Part shown: positions 1 through 8,836 of the stretch, in pieces | How the letters are laid out: the number at the start of each line of letters is the position of its first letter | Numbering within the stretch: the first letter of the stretch is position 1 | NCBI RefSeq assembly: GCF_004745805.1 | Contig: NZ_SRLQ01000003.1 | Span: forward strand, 186,001-250,000 | Source: Mycolicibacterium sp. CH28 | Lineage (GTDB): Bacteria > Actinomycetota > Actinomycetes > Mycobacteriales > Mycobacteriaceae | DNA: 64,000 nucleotides | Direction of reading: 5' to 3' | Notes under the pieces: model-generated | Database searches by the model: none | What the model saw: the letters and a program-made list of their open reading frames with translations, nothing else | Told to the model about the DNA's origin: nothing | Translations under genes and position numbers: made by a program

Positions 1-321
1 TAGCACTGACGATTCTGTCCGGTTCGGCCATGACCGTAATTCAACAGCATCCCCCCACTGGCCACTAGCGACATGTCACAGCTGGAGGGTTAGTTAGCCC
101 GGATCCCGCTGAGCCGGCCGCCGACGCGCGTTCCGAGTCGGGCATCGACTCCCGCTACCGAAACATGCTGTCGCCGAACCACGTTCGCAGCTTTCCGTTA
201 CCGCTTGGGCGACAGAGCATCGCAGGCCAGCGATTCCACGCAGGCCCACACCGTAGACTGGGACCAAGACATAGCCGAAAACCTTGGCTGACACCCCGAC
301 CGACCGATAGATCGGAGTGCC
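1..321. other. Upstream region without a recognisable gene
   Basis: This 321-base stretch precedes the antiporter operon. I see no convincing coding region, RNA gene or strong inverted repeat. A weak ribosome binding site, GGAG at 314-317, lies just before the mrpA start. The operon promoter is presumably here, but no clear -35/-10 pair can be assigned. Confidence 0.4.
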
Positions 322-3228
322 ATGCTCGTCATCCTGATCGCGCATGCGATTGCCGCCGCCGTGGCGCCGGCACTCGTGTACCGATGGGGACGGCTGGCCT
401 TCTATCCGCTGGCATTGGTGCCGGCGGCCTCGATGATCTGGGTGGTGGCCAACTGGCCACATCCCGGTCGCCCGGACCCCACCGTCGACATCCCGTGGGT
501 GCCGGAACTGTCGATGAACATCACCCTGCGCTTCGACACCCTGGCCGCCGTCATGAGTGTGCTGGTACTCGGCATCGGCGCACTGGTGCTGTTCTACTGC
601 GCGGAGTATTTCCACCACCGCGACGGGCACACCGAGAAGCGGCTGCCCAGCTTCGCAGCCGAACTCGTCGCATTCTCCGGGGCCATGTTCGGGCTGGTCG
701 TCAGCGACAACATGCTGCTGCTCTACACCTTCTGGGAACTGACGACGGTGTTGTCGTTCCTGCTGGTCGGCCACTATGCCGAGCGGACCACCAGCCGCCG
801 GGCCGCGATGCAGGCCCTGCTTGTCACCACCGCCGGCGGGCTGGCGATGCTGGCCGGCATCATCGTGCTCGGCCACGCCGCGGGCACCTACCTGCTCTCC
901 GAACTGGTGGCCGCGCCGCCGCAGGGCATGGCAGTCGCGGTGGCGATCGTGCTGGTGCTCATCGGCGCGGTGTCCAAGTCTGCCCTGGTGCCGTTCCACT
1001 TCTGGCTGCCCGGCGCCATGGCCGCCCCGACCCCGGTCAGCGCCTACCTGCACGCCGCGGCCATGGTCAAGGCCGGCGTGTACCTCATCGCCCGGCTGAC
1101 ACCCGGCTTCGCCGACTCACCGGGCTGGCGGCCCACCGTCATCACCCTGGGCGTAGTGACCATGCTGCTGGCCGGCTGGCGTGCGGTGCGCGAATACGAC
1201 CTCAAGCTGATCCTGGCGTTCGGCACGGTCAGCCAGCTGGGCTTCATCACCGTCATGGTCGGCGCCGGCGGGCAGGACATGATGCTGGCCGGGCTGGCCA
1301 TGCTGTGCGCCCACGCGCTGTTCAAGGCGACCCTGTTCATGGTCGTCGGGGTCATCGACCACTCGACCGGCACCCGCGACATCCGCCGGCTGGCCTGGCT
1401 CGGACACCGCATGCCCGCACTGTTTGTCATCGCCGCCGCAGCGACCGCCAGCATGGCCGCACTGCCGCCATTCCTCGGCTTCGTGGCCAAGGAAGCCGAC
1501 TTCGAGACCATCGCACACAGCGAATCGCTGGGCCCGTGGGCGCCCGTCGTGCTCGCTGGAGTGGTGATCGGCTCGGTGTTCACCACCATCTATAGCCTGC
1601 GCTTCCTGTGGGGTGCGTTCGCGCGCAAGGGTTCTCGGGGCCCGACCATCCTGGTGGCCAACCTGCACCGCCCCGCGGCGGCGTTCCTGGTCGCCCCGGC
1701 AATCCTGGCCGCGACCGGCCTGGCGCTCGGCCTGGCGCCCGGCCGCCTCGACGCCACCCTCGACGACTACGCCGAAACACTGCCCGCCGCCGGCGCGGAG
1801 GACGGGCAGTACACGCTGGAGCTCTGGCACGGATTCGGTCTGGCACTGCTGCTGTCGGTGCTGGTGCTCACGGTGGGCACGGGGGCCTTCTTCAGCCGCG
1901 AGCGGCTGCGCCGCGCCCGCCTGGGCAGCTGGCAACCGCTGGGCAACGCCGACAGGGTCTACGACGCCGTCATCCGCGGCGCCGACGTGGTCTCGGTCCG
2001 GCTCACCGCCCTCACCCAGCGCGGATCCCTGCCGGTCACCCAGTCTGTGATCCTGTCCACCCTGGTGCTGTTCCCCGTCCTCGTGCTGGCCATGGGGGCG
2101 ACGGACCGACCGCACTTCAAGCTGTGGGACTCGCTGGTCCAGCCGGTGGTGGGCCTGCTCATCCTGGCCGCGGCACTTGCCGCCACCGTCATGCGCAACC
2201 GGCTGGCCGCGGTGCTGCTGGTCGGCATCACCGGCTACGGCTGCGGAGCGATCTTCGCCCTCCACGGCGCCCCCGACCTGGCGTTGACGCAATTTCTGGT
2301 GGAGACGCTGACGCTGGTGATCTTCCTGCTCGTGCTGCGGACCCTGCCCGCCGAAGCCGACGAAGCGAGCATCAAGCGCTACCGGCTGCCGCGAGCGGTG
2401 CTGTCCCTGGCCGTCGGCGCCACCGTCACCACCCTGGCGGTGTTCGCGATGGCCGCCCGCACCGGCACCCCGATCGCCGATCTGCTGCCCGACGCGGCCT
2501 ACTACCGTGGCCACGGCTCCAACACCGTCAACGTACTGCTGGTGGATATCCGCGCCTGGGACACCCTCGGTGAGATCTCGGTCCTGGTCGTCGCCGCCAC
2601 CGGCGTCGCGTCGCTGGTGTTCCGTAACCGCCGGTTCGGCGCGGCGCCGCGCGTCTCCGACGCCGGCCAGCCCGACATCGGGGTGCTGCCCGCCCTGGCC
2701 TACAGCCCGGCCGCAGGCGACACCACCTGGCTGCGCGGCAGCGAATTGCGCGATCCCCGCTACCGCTCGTTGGTGCTGGAGGTCGCGACCCGGATGATCT
2801 TCCCGCTGATCATGGTGCTGTCGGTCTACTTCTTCTTCACCGGGCACAACACGCCCGGCGGCGGCTTCGCCGGCGGGCTGACCGCCGGCCTGGCGCTGGT
2901 GCTGCGCTACCTGGCCGGCGGTCGCTACGAGCTGGGCGAGACGCTGCCATTGGACGCCGGCAAGATCCTAGGCGTCGGACTGGCCCTGGCGGGTGGTACC
3001 GCGGTGGGCTCCATGCTGCTGGGCGCCCCGGCACTGTCATCGGCGGTGATCACGTTGCACCTGCCGCTGCTCGGCACGGTCAAGTTCGTCACCGCCCTGT
3101 TTTTCGACCTCGGGGTGTATCTGATCGTGGTCGGCCTGGTCCTGGACGTCCTTCGCAGCCTGGGCGCGCGCATCGACGAGGAACTCGCCAGCCTGGCCCG
3201 GCCCGCCGCGAAGGCGCGAAACTCATGA
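322..3228 (+). CDS. mrpA: Na+/H+ antiporter subunit A, fused A/B (MrpA/MnhA)
   Basis: This 968-residue polytopic protein is the largest subunit of an Mrp/Mnh cation/proton antiporter, related to NuoL of complex I. The proton-antiporter core lies around residues 100-400. It includes the transmembrane stretch HAAAMVKAGVYLIARL near residue 244, with the conserved lysine of this superfamily. The MrpA-type C-terminal motif GAPDLALTQFLVETL lies near residue 649. From about residue 815 the segment FFFTGHNTPGGGFAGG marks an MrpB domain fused to the end, so no separate mrpB gene exists. The stop overlaps the mrpC start in an ATGA. The ATG at 322 is chosen because the hydrophobic N terminus begins there. 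Expected role: sodium and pH homeostasis in the cytoplasmic membrane. Confidence 0.93.
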   Translation: MLVILIAHAIAAAVAPALVYRWGRLAFYPLALVPAASMIWVVANWPHPGRPDPTVDIPWVPELSMNITLRFDTLAAVMSVLVLGIGALVLFYCAEYFHHRDGHTEKRLPSFAAELVAFSGAMFGLVVSDNMLLLYTFWELTTVLSFLLVGHYAERTTSRRAAMQALLVTTAGGLAMLAGIIVLGHAAGTYLLSELVAAPPQGMAVAVAIVLVLIGAVSKSALVPFHFWLPGAMAAPTPVSAYLHAAAMVKAGVYLIARLTPGFADSPGWRPTVITLGVVTMLLAGWRAVREYDLKLILAFGTVSQLGFITVMVGAGGQDMMLAGLAMLCAHALFKATLFMVVGVIDHSTGTRDIRRLAWLGHRMPALFVIAAAATASMAALPPFLGFVAKEADFETIAHSESLGPWAPVVLAGVVIGSVFTTIYSLRFLWGAFARKGSRGPTILVANLHRPAAAFLVAPAILAATGLALGLAPGRLDATLDDYAETLPAAGAEDGQYTLELWHGFGLALLLSVLVLTVGTGAFFSRERLRRARLGSWQPLGNADRVYDAVIRGADVVSVRLTALTQRGSLPVTQSVILSTLVLFPVLVLAMGATDRPHFKLWDSLVQPVVGLLILAAALAATVMRNRLAAVLLVGITGYGCGAIFALHGAPDLALTQFLVETLTLVIFLLVLRTLPAEADEASIKRYRLPRAVLSLAVGATVTTLAVFAMAARTGTPIADLLPDAAYYRGHGSNTVNVLLVDIRAWDTLGEISVLVVAATGVASLVFRNRRFGAAPRVSDAGQPDIGVLPALAYSPAAGDTTWLRGSELRDPRYRSLVLEVATRMIFPLIMVLSVYFFFTGHNTPGGGFAGGLTAGLALVLRYLAGGRYELGETLPLDAGKILGVGLALAGGTAVGSMLLGAPALSSAVITLHLPLLGTVKFVTALFFDLGVYLIVVGLVLDVLRSLGARIDEELASLARPAAKARNS

Positions 3229-3695
3229 CCACCTACCTCGTTCCACTCGTCATCATCGGCGGCCTCACCAGCTGCGGTGTCTACCTGCTGCTGTCACGCA
3301 ACCTGACCAGGATGTTGCTGGGCCTGTTGCTGGTCGGCAACGCCGTGAACCTGCTGATTCTGACCGTCGGCGGCGAGTCCGGGAACCCGCCGATCCGCGG
3401 TCGCACCAGCGGATCGGAGACCACAACCGCCGACCCGTTGGCCCAGGGCATGATCCTGACCGCGATCGTCATCGCCATGGGCATCGCCGCGTTCGTCCTG
3501 GCCCTGACCTACCGGTCGTTCCGGTTGACCACCGAGGAAGAAGTCAGCAACGACCCCGAGGACACTCGGGTGTCGAAACTGTCCGGCGAGGAGGCCTACT
3601 CGATCGACGAGGACGCCCCGCAGCCCATCCCCGCCCGCGACACCGACGAACCCGACGAACTCGACGCGCTGCCCGGGCACGAGGGGTCGCGATGA
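3225..3695 (+). CDS. mrpC: Na+/H+ antiporter subunit C (MrpC/MnhC)
   Basis: This NuoK-like small membrane subunit has three predicted transmembrane helices in its first 105 residues, including LSRNLTRMLLGLLLVGNAVN and GMILTAIVIAMGIAAFVLAL. At 156 residues it is longer than the usual 110-115. The extra part is a very acidic hydrophilic tail (residues about 108-156, rich in Asp and Glu) of unknown role. It overlaps mrpA by four bases (ATGA) and mrpD by four bases (ATGA), which points to translational coupling and stoichiometric assembly. Confidence 0.92.
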   Translation: MTTYLVPLVIIGGLTSCGVYLLLSRNLTRMLLGLLLVGNAVNLLILTVGGESGNPPIRGRTSGSETTTADPLAQGMILTAIVIAMGIAAFVLALTYRSFRLTTEEEVSNDPEDTRVSKLSGEEAYSIDEDAPQPIPARDTDEPDELDALPGHEGSR

Positions 3696-5290
3696 CCCTC
3701 TCGGGTGTCCTCATGCCGCTACCGGTACTGATCCCGCTGATCGCGACCGCGCTGACGCTGGTGGCCGGGCGCCGCCCGCGGCTGCAGCGGCTGATCACCG
3801 TGGTGGCGCTGACCGGGGTGTTGGCGGTATGCGCGGTGCTGCTCTACCTGGCCGACCGCGACGGCACCCAGGCGCTGCACGTCGGCGGCTGGGGTCCGAC
3901 CGAGCAAGGACTGGGGCCGCTAGGCATCACGCTGGTGGCCGACCGGCTCTCGGCGCTGATGTTGGTGGTGTCGGCGATCGTGCTGCTGGCGGTGGTGTTC
4001 TACGCCATCGGGCAGGGCATCCGCGACGGGGACGAGCACCAGCCGGTGTCGATCTTCCTGCCCACCTACCTGGTGCTGTCTGCCGGTGTGTGCACGGCGT
4101 TCCTGGCAGGCGACCTGTTCAACCTCTACGTCGGGTTCGAGGTGCTGCTGTCGGCGAGCTTCGTGCTGCTGACCATCGGGGCCAGCAAGGACCGGGTGCG
4201 GGCCGGCATCTCCTACGTGATGGTGTCGATGGTGTCGTCGCTGATCTTCCTGATCGGCCTGGCCCTGGTGTATGCCGCCACGGGGACGCTGAACATGGCG
4301 GAGTTGTCGCTGCGGCTGCAGGACGTCAGCGGCGGCACGCGCAGCGCGATCTTCGCGGTGCTGCTGGTGGCGTTCGGCATCAAGGCGGCGGTGTTCCCGC
4401 TGTCGGCCTGGCTGCCCGACTCCTATCCGACCGCGCCGGCGCCGGTGACCGCCGTGTTCGCCGGCCTGCTGACCAAGGTGGGTGTGTACGCCATCATCCG
4501 GGCGCATTCGCTGCTGTTCCCCGCCGGCAGGCTGGACAACGTGCTGCTGGTCGCGGCCCTGCTGACCATGCTGGTCGGCATCCTGGGTGCGATCGCCCAG
4601 AACGACATCAAGCGGCTGCTGTCGTTCACCCTGGTCAGCCATATCGGCTACATGGTGTTCGGGATCGCGCTGTCCACCCGGCTGGGCATGTCGGGGGCGA
4701 TCTACTACGTGGCGCACCACATCGTCGTGCAGACCACCCTGTTCCTGGTCGTCGGGCTGATCGAGCGCCAAGCCGGTGCCTCGACGCTGCGCCGTCTGGG
4801 CGGCCTGGCCGCCGCCAGCCCGCTGCTGGCCTTCGTGTTCATGGTGCCCGCGTTGAATTTGGGTGGCATCCCGCCCTTTTCGGGGTTCATCGGCAAGGTG
4901 GCGCTACTCGAGGCGGGTACTGCGGTGGGTTCGGTGCTGGCGTGGCTGTTGGTCGCCGGGTCGGTGCTGACCAGTCTGCTGACGCTGTACGTGGTGGCCC
5001 GGGTGTGGACCAAGGCGTTCTGGCGCGCCCGGGTCGACGCGCCCGAGGGCGAGCTGGCCGACTCCGCACCCTCGGTCCTGCTGGACGACTACTCCGAGGA
5101 CGTCGCGTTCGACGACCGCGGTGACGTCGGCCGGATGCCGATCGGCATGGTGGTCCCGACGATGGGCTTGATCGCGGTGGGCCTGGCGTTGACCGTGGCG
5201 GCGGGGCCGATCTTCGGTTACACCGACCGCGCGGCCGACGAGATCATGGACCGCGGCCACTACATCACCGCAGTGCTGGGGAGTCCGTGA
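3692..5290 (+). CDS. mrpD: Na+/H+ antiporter subunit D (MrpD/MnhD)
   Basis: This 532-residue NuoM/NuoN-like antiporter subunit has about 14 transmembrane segments. Family signatures include LFNLYVGFEVLLSASFVLL, FPLSAWLPDSYPTAPAPVTA and AIAQNDIKRLLSFTLVSHIG, with the membrane lysines expected in the proton channel. A hydrophilic acidic insertion (residues about 445-475, containing LLDDYSEDVAFDDRGDV) precedes the last two helices. The start overlaps mrpC and the stop overlaps the first possible mrpE start codon (GTGA). Confidence 0.93.
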   Translation: MTLSGVLMPLPVLIPLIATALTLVAGRRPRLQRLITVVALTGVLAVCAVLLYLADRDGTQALHVGGWGPTEQGLGPLGITLVADRLSALMLVVSAIVLLAVVFYAIGQGIRDGDEHQPVSIFLPTYLVLSAGVCTAFLAGDLFNLYVGFEVLLSASFVLLTIGASKDRVRAGISYVMVSMVSSLIFLIGLALVYAATGTLNMAELSLRLQDVSGGTRSAIFAVLLVAFGIKAAVFPLSAWLPDSYPTAPAPVTAVFAGLLTKVGVYAIIRAHSLLFPAGRLDNVLLVAALLTMLVGILGAIAQNDIKRLLSFTLVSHIGYMVFGIALSTRLGMSGAIYYVAHHIVVQTTLFLVVGLIERQAGASTLRRLGGLAAASPLLAFVFMVPALNLGGIPPFSGFIGKVALLEAGTAVGSVLAWLLVAGSVLTSLLTLYVVARVWTKAFWRARVDAPEGELADSAPSVLLDDYSEDVAFDDRGDVGRMPIGMVVPTMGLIAVGLALTVAAGPIFGYTDRAADEIMDRGHYITAVLGSP

Positions 5291-5832
5291 TGAGGACGTG
5301 GGCGCTTCGGATCTGGACAGTGGTGTGGCTGACACTGGTGTGGCTGCTGCTGTGGGGCAGCGTGTCGGTGGCCAACGTGATCTCCGGGCTTGCGGTGGCA
5401 CTGCTGGTCACGCTGCTGCTGCCGCTGCCCGCGGTGCCGGTGCAGGGCCGGTTGCATCCGCTGTCGCTGATGTGGCTGGCGCTCAATGTGGGGTGGTGGC
5501 TGTGTCAGTCGTCGGCGCAGGTGGCGTGGCTGGCGGTCCGGCCGGGCCCGCCGCCACTGTCGGCGGTGCTGCGGGCCCGGCTGGCGTTGAAGTCTGACCT
5601 GGTGTTGGCCCTGGCGGTCAACATCATGAACCTCACCCCGGGCACGATCGTGCTGGAGATCGACCAGACCCGACGACAGGTCTATGTCCACGTGCTCGAC
5701 GTCGGCTCGCCTCGCTCGGTGGACCGGTTCTACCGACAGGTGGCCCAGCTGGAACGGCTGCTGACCGCCGCCTTCGAACGCGACTCCGAATGGCGGCCCG
5801 CGGCAAGCGAATCCGAGGAGATGCAGGCATGA
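5287..5832 (+). CDS. mrpE: Na+/H+ antiporter subunit E (MrpE/MnhE)
   Basis: This 181-residue MrpE subunit has two or three N-terminal transmembrane helices followed by a cytoplasmic domain. The family motif MNLTPGTIVLEIDQTRRQVYVHVLDV lies around residues 117-140. It may start at the GTG at 5287, which overlaps the mrpD stop, or at the ATG three bases later. The stop lies inside the first unit of a 35-bp tandem duplication that separates it from mrpF. Confidence 0.92.
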   Translation: MMRTWALRIWTVVWLTLVWLLLWGSVSVANVISGLAVALLVTLLLPLPAVPVQGRLHPLSLMWLALNVGWWLCQSSAQVAWLAVRPGPPPLSAVLRARLALKSDLVLALAVNIMNLTPGTIVLEIDQTRRQVYVHVLDVGSPRSVDRFYRQVAQLERLLTAAFERDSEWRPAASESEEMQA

Positions 5833-5898
5833 CGACCCAGCGAGAAGCGAAGGCGGATCGCGTATGACGACCCAGCGAGAAGCGAAGGCGGATCGCGT
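5829..5898 (+). repeat. Two-copy 35-bp perfect tandem repeat between mrpE and mrpF
   Basis: Two identical, directly adjacent 35-bp units occupy 5829-5863 and 5864-5898. Each begins ATGACGACCC and ends GGATCGCGT, and the mrpF start ATGACA follows at once. The first unit begins inside the last codon and stop of mrpE. The unit length is not a multiple of three, so each ATG is in a different frame. Slipped-strand duplication primed by the recurring ATGAC is the simple explanation. It replaces the usual four-base overlap with a 66-bp gap. Confidence 0.95.
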
Positions 5899-6174
5899 AT
5901 GACAGTCGTGTGGGTACTGGCGGGGGTGATGCTGGTTACGGCCGCCGCGGTGACGATGATCCGTCTGCTGACCGGGCCAAGCACGCTGGACCGCCTGGTC
6001 GCCGTCGACACCCTGGTAGCAGTGACGATGTGCGGCGTCGGCACGTGGGCTGCCTACAGCCTGGACACCACGGTGACCTACAGCCTGGCCGCGCTGTCGC
6101 TGATCAGCTTCGTCGGCTCGGTCAGCGTCGCCCGCTTCCGAGTGCCCGACCGTGCCGGGAAGGACCAGATATGA
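5899..6174 (+). CDS. mrpF: Na+/H+ antiporter subunit F (MrpF/MnhF)
   Basis: This 91-residue membrane subunit has three predicted transmembrane helices. The family pattern RLLTGPSTLDRLVAVDTLVA lies at residues about 21-41. The ATG at 5899 follows the 35-bp tandem repeat directly, and its ribosome binding site (GAAGG, about ten bases upstream) lies within the second repeat unit. The stop overlaps mrpG in an ATGA. Confidence 0.92.
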   Translation: MTVVWVLAGVMLVTAAAVTMIRLLTGPSTLDRLVAVDTLVAVTMCGVGTWAAYSLDTTVTYSLAALSLISFVGSVSVARFRVPDRAGKDQI

Positions 6175-6518
6175 GTGCCCTCGACGCGCTGGCCGCAGTC
6201 CTGGTGTTGGGTGGTTCAGCGCTGGCCCTGACCGCCGCGATCGGCGTGCTGCGATTCCCCGACACCCTGACCCGGATGCACGCCGCCACCAAACCCCAGG
6301 TGCTTGGCTTGTTGCTGGTCCTCGGCGGTGCCGCCATCCGGCTGCGCGGCAACGTCGACGTCGGGATGATCCTGCTGACCGCGATGTTCACCCTGATCAC
6401 AGCACCGGTGATCGCCCACCGCGTCGGGCAACTGGCCTACCGTGAACAGCAGACCAGCGACGACTTGACCGTCGACGAGATGCGCGACGACACCGAGAGG
6501 GCGGATCGGAATCCGTGA
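6171..6518 (+). CDS. mrpG: Na+/H+ antiporter subunit G (MrpG/MnhG)
   Basis: This 115-residue subunit has three transmembrane helices and the MrpG signature IGVLRFPDTLTRMHAATKPQ near residue 23. The start ATG at 6171 overlaps the mrpF stop. An acidic hydrophilic tail ends the protein. It closes the antiporter operon; the next gene converges from the other strand after 77 bp. Confidence 0.92.
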   Translation: MSALDALAAVLVLGGSALALTAAIGVLRFPDTLTRMHAATKPQVLGLLLVLGGAAIRLRGNVDVGMILLTAMFTLITAPVIAHRVGQLAYREQQTSDDLTVDEMRDDTERADRNP

Positions 6519-6595
6519 GGGTGTCGGCGCGACGACACGCCGAGCGACCGCACTCGCACCGCAGAATCGAATTGCCGACCCTTGCTATTCGTCTG

Positions 6596-7234
6596 CTATT
6601 CCTCGGACGCGATCTGGAATTCGACCATGGCCGTGACGGTTTCGATGGCGTCGGTGAGCACGTCGACCCGCTCGGCCAGGGTGGGCGCGGCCAGCAGCTC
6701 GTAACGGTCCGCCTGTCCCATCGGAATCCGCGACGCCAGGGCGTAGATGTGCCGAGACGGATCGTCGGCGACCTCGGGCTCGACCGCGAGGGCATCCGGT
6801 CGCAACTGCGCACCCCGCGAGCTGACGATGCGCTGCAGCAGCGCCAGAATCCGGTCGATCACCTCGCCGATCCGTTCATCGGTCACCGGCGGGCCGGGCT
6901 CATCGGGCCAGGGTTGGATCGCGGCGCGCGGATATGGATCGTCAGGAAGCCACTCCTGCACCGCGATACGTTCTCCGACAAGAGCTTTCACCTGATACTG
7001 ACCGGTCCCCTCATCGATGCACTCGACGATGCGGGCCAGCGCGCCGACGTCACTGCGGGCATCCCCGCCGCCGACCTCGCGACCGCGGGTGATCAGCACC
7101 ACGCCGAACGCGGGGTCCGTCATCGCCAGGCAGTCGCGCACCAGCTCGGAGTAACGCGGCTCGAAGATCCGCAGCGGCAGCAGCTCGCCGGGGAGCAGCG
7201 CAGACTGCAGCGGAAACATCGGCTGGACGGACAT
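6596..7234 (-). CDS. Stand-alone LON substrate-binding domain protein
   Basis: This 212-residue protein is built of a LON N-terminal substrate-recognition domain (PF02190 type) without ATPase or protease parts. The start FPLQSALLPGELLPLRIFEPRY (residues about 7-28) is the domain hallmark, followed by GVVLITRGREVGGGD and VGALARIVE. Such short proteins are common in actinobacteria and their role is not established; a peptide- or protein-binding function is inferred. The start codon follows the stop codon of the upstream lipoprotein gene with no gap (TAAATG), so the two are co-translated. The C-terminal half is largely helical. Confidence 0.85.
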   Translation of the reverse strand: MSVQPMFPLQSALLPGELLPLRIFEPRYSELVRDCLAMTDPAFGVVLITRGREVGGGDARSDVGALARIVECIDEGTGQYQVKALVGERIAVQEWLPDDPYPRAAIQPWPDEPGPPVTDERIGEVIDRILALLQRIVSSRGAQLRPDALAVEPEVADDPSRHIYALASRIPMGQADRYELLAAPTLAERVDVLTDAIETVTAMVEFQIASEE

Positions 7235-7570
7235 TTACCGGATGCCCTGCCCGATCACCACGTCGCGCACCGGTGCACTCGGGGAGACGAAGCTGCACAA
7301 TGCACCCGCCACCCCGGCCCACAGTTCGGGATTCATGGCCACCACCCTGTTGCCGTCCTTGCCGATGGCCTTGATCACTTCGCGGCGGGTGGCGGCGTCC
7401 ATGGTGAGGTACTCGCGGCAGGTCGTGGTGAGCAGGTCGGCGGGCACCATCCCCTTGCCCGCCTCGCCGGGGGTCGCCACCGGTGTACCGGGAATCGGCT
7501 TGGCGCAGCCGCCGCCTGCCAAGACGACCGTGGCCACCAACGCCGCCAGTCCCAGTCGACGAATCCTCAT
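7235..7570 (-). CDS. Small secreted lipoprotein of unknown function
   Basis: This 111-residue protein starts at an ATG preceded by a strong GGAGGGAGG ribosome binding site. A lipoprotein-like signal peptide (MRIRRLGLAALVATVVLAGG) leads to Cys22; the lipobox is glycine-rich and slightly atypical. The mature part carries two further cysteines (TTCREYL and ALCSFV) that could form a disulphide. The spacing loosely recalls small periplasmic helical proteins such as HdeA, but I cannot assign a family. It is followed without a gap by the LON-domain gene. Confidence 0.75.
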   Translation of the reverse strand: MRIRRLGLAALVATVVLAGGGCAKPIPGTPVATPGEAGKGMVPADLLTTTCREYLTMDAATRREVIKAIGKDGNRVVAMNPELWAGVAGALCSFVSPSAPVRDVVIGQGIR

Positions 7571-7651
7571 GGGGTGCCTCCCTCCGTGGCGCCACTGCTC
7601 CGCGGGCACATTCCGCCCGCATCGTCGTGACGCCTCCAATCCTCCAGCGGG

Positions 7652-8836
7652 CTAGATCTCGAGCTCCCCGACCAGCGAGTCGACCACCGCGCGCAGGTCG
7701 CCGCCAGCGTCCTGGGCCACCCGGTGCTGACGCTGATAGGACGCGCCGCGCCGCGGAATCTCGGCAACCGCAGCCAGTTCGTCGGCGCAGTGCAGGGATT
7801 CGGCCACCGGCTGCAGCCGGGTCAGCAAGTCGTCGAGGTCCTCGGTCACCAACCGTTCGTTGCTGTCAGCGTCCAGGATGATGATCGCGTCCAAACCGTA
7901 GCGCGCCGCGCGCCACTTGTTCTCCTGCACGTGCCACGGCGGCATCACCGGAAGCTGCTCACCGGCGTCCAGCCTGCGGTCCAAGTCCACGATCAGACAG
8001 TGCGTCAGGGCCACCAGCGCCGACAGCTCACGCAGGTTGGACACGCCGTCGAAGACGCGCACCTCAACCGTCCCGAGATGTGGTGAAGGCCTGATGTCCC
8101 AACGGATCTCGTTGACGTGATCGATGATGCCCGTTGTCTTCTGGTCGTGCACGAACCGCTCGAACTGCCGCCAGGTCTCGAACTGGAAAGGCAGGCCCGC
8201 GGTGGGCAGCTGCTGGAACATCATCGCCCGGTTGCTGGCATATCCGGTGTCGTCCCCAGCCCAGAACGGTGAGGACGCGGACAGCGCCAACAGGTGCGGA
8301 TACTGGTTGAGCAGCGAGGAGATGATCGGCATGACCTTGTGCGCCGACGAGACACCCACGTGCACATGCACGCCCCAGATCAGCATCTGCCGACCCCACC
8401 ACTGGGTTCGGCTGATCAGCTCGGCGTAGCGGGGTGCGTCGGTCAGCTCCTGCGCCGACCATTCGGCGAAGGGATGGGTGCCCGCGCAGAACAACTCCAT
8501 GCCGCGCTCGTGGACGATCGTGCGGGCGCTACGCAAAGTAGTGCGAAGGTCGGCCATCGCCTCGTCAACCGTGTCACAGACACCGGTCACGACCTCGACG
8601 GTGTTACGCAGCAACTCCTTGTGCACGTGCGGGTTCTCACCGAGATCCGCGATGACCGCGGCAGCCTCATTGCTCAGGTCCCGGGTGGTGGCGTCGATGA
8701 GGGCAAACTCCCACTCGACACCGAGGGTGGGCCGGGGTGAACCGGCGAAGTCTATGCGCCCCGCGGATGGGCGCGTGCCTGGCGTTGGATTAGCCGGTGC
8801 CGATGACACCGCACGCCACCCGCTTGCCCGCGTCAC
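7652..8836 (-). CDS. YbdK-type carboxylate-amine ligase (glutamate-cysteine ligase 2 family)
   Basis: This protein of up to 394 residues closely matches the mycobacterial carboxylate-amine ligase family (Rv0433-like, from memory). Conserved blocks are [63 protein letters not shown] and [16 protein letters not shown]. The fold forms an ATP-dependent peptide-like bond; the family has weak glutamate-cysteine ligase activity in enterobacteria, and the mycobacterial substrate is unknown. Two GTG starts are possible, at 8836 and 8809; the second gives 385 residues. Either overlaps the 3' end of sodC, so the genes are probably co-transcribed. Confidence 0.88.
   Translation of the reverse strand: MTRASGWRAVSSAPANPTPGTRPSAGRIDFAGSPRPTLGVEWEFALIDATTRDLSNEAAAVIADLGENPHVHKELLRNTVEVVTGVCDTVDEAMADLRTTLRSARTIVHERGMELFCAGTHPFAEWSAQELTDAPRYAELISRTQWWGRQMLIWGVHVHVGVSSAHKVMPIISSLLNQYPHLLALSASSPFWAGDDTGYASNRAMMFQQLPTAGLPFQFETWRQFERFVHDQKTTGIIDHVNEIRWDIRPSPHLGTVEVRVFDGVSNLRELSALVALTHCLIVDLDRRLDAGEQLPVMPPWHVQENKWRAARYGLDAIIILDADSNERLVTEDLDDLLTRLQPVAESLHCADELAAVAEIPRRGASYQRQHRVAQDAGGDLRAVVDSLVGELEI

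Noticed and set aside
94-1053. Long minus-strand open frame at the left edge
   Set aside because: It is antisense to mrpA, has highly skewed Gln/Gly/His/Arg composition and no motif. It is a high-GC shadow frame.
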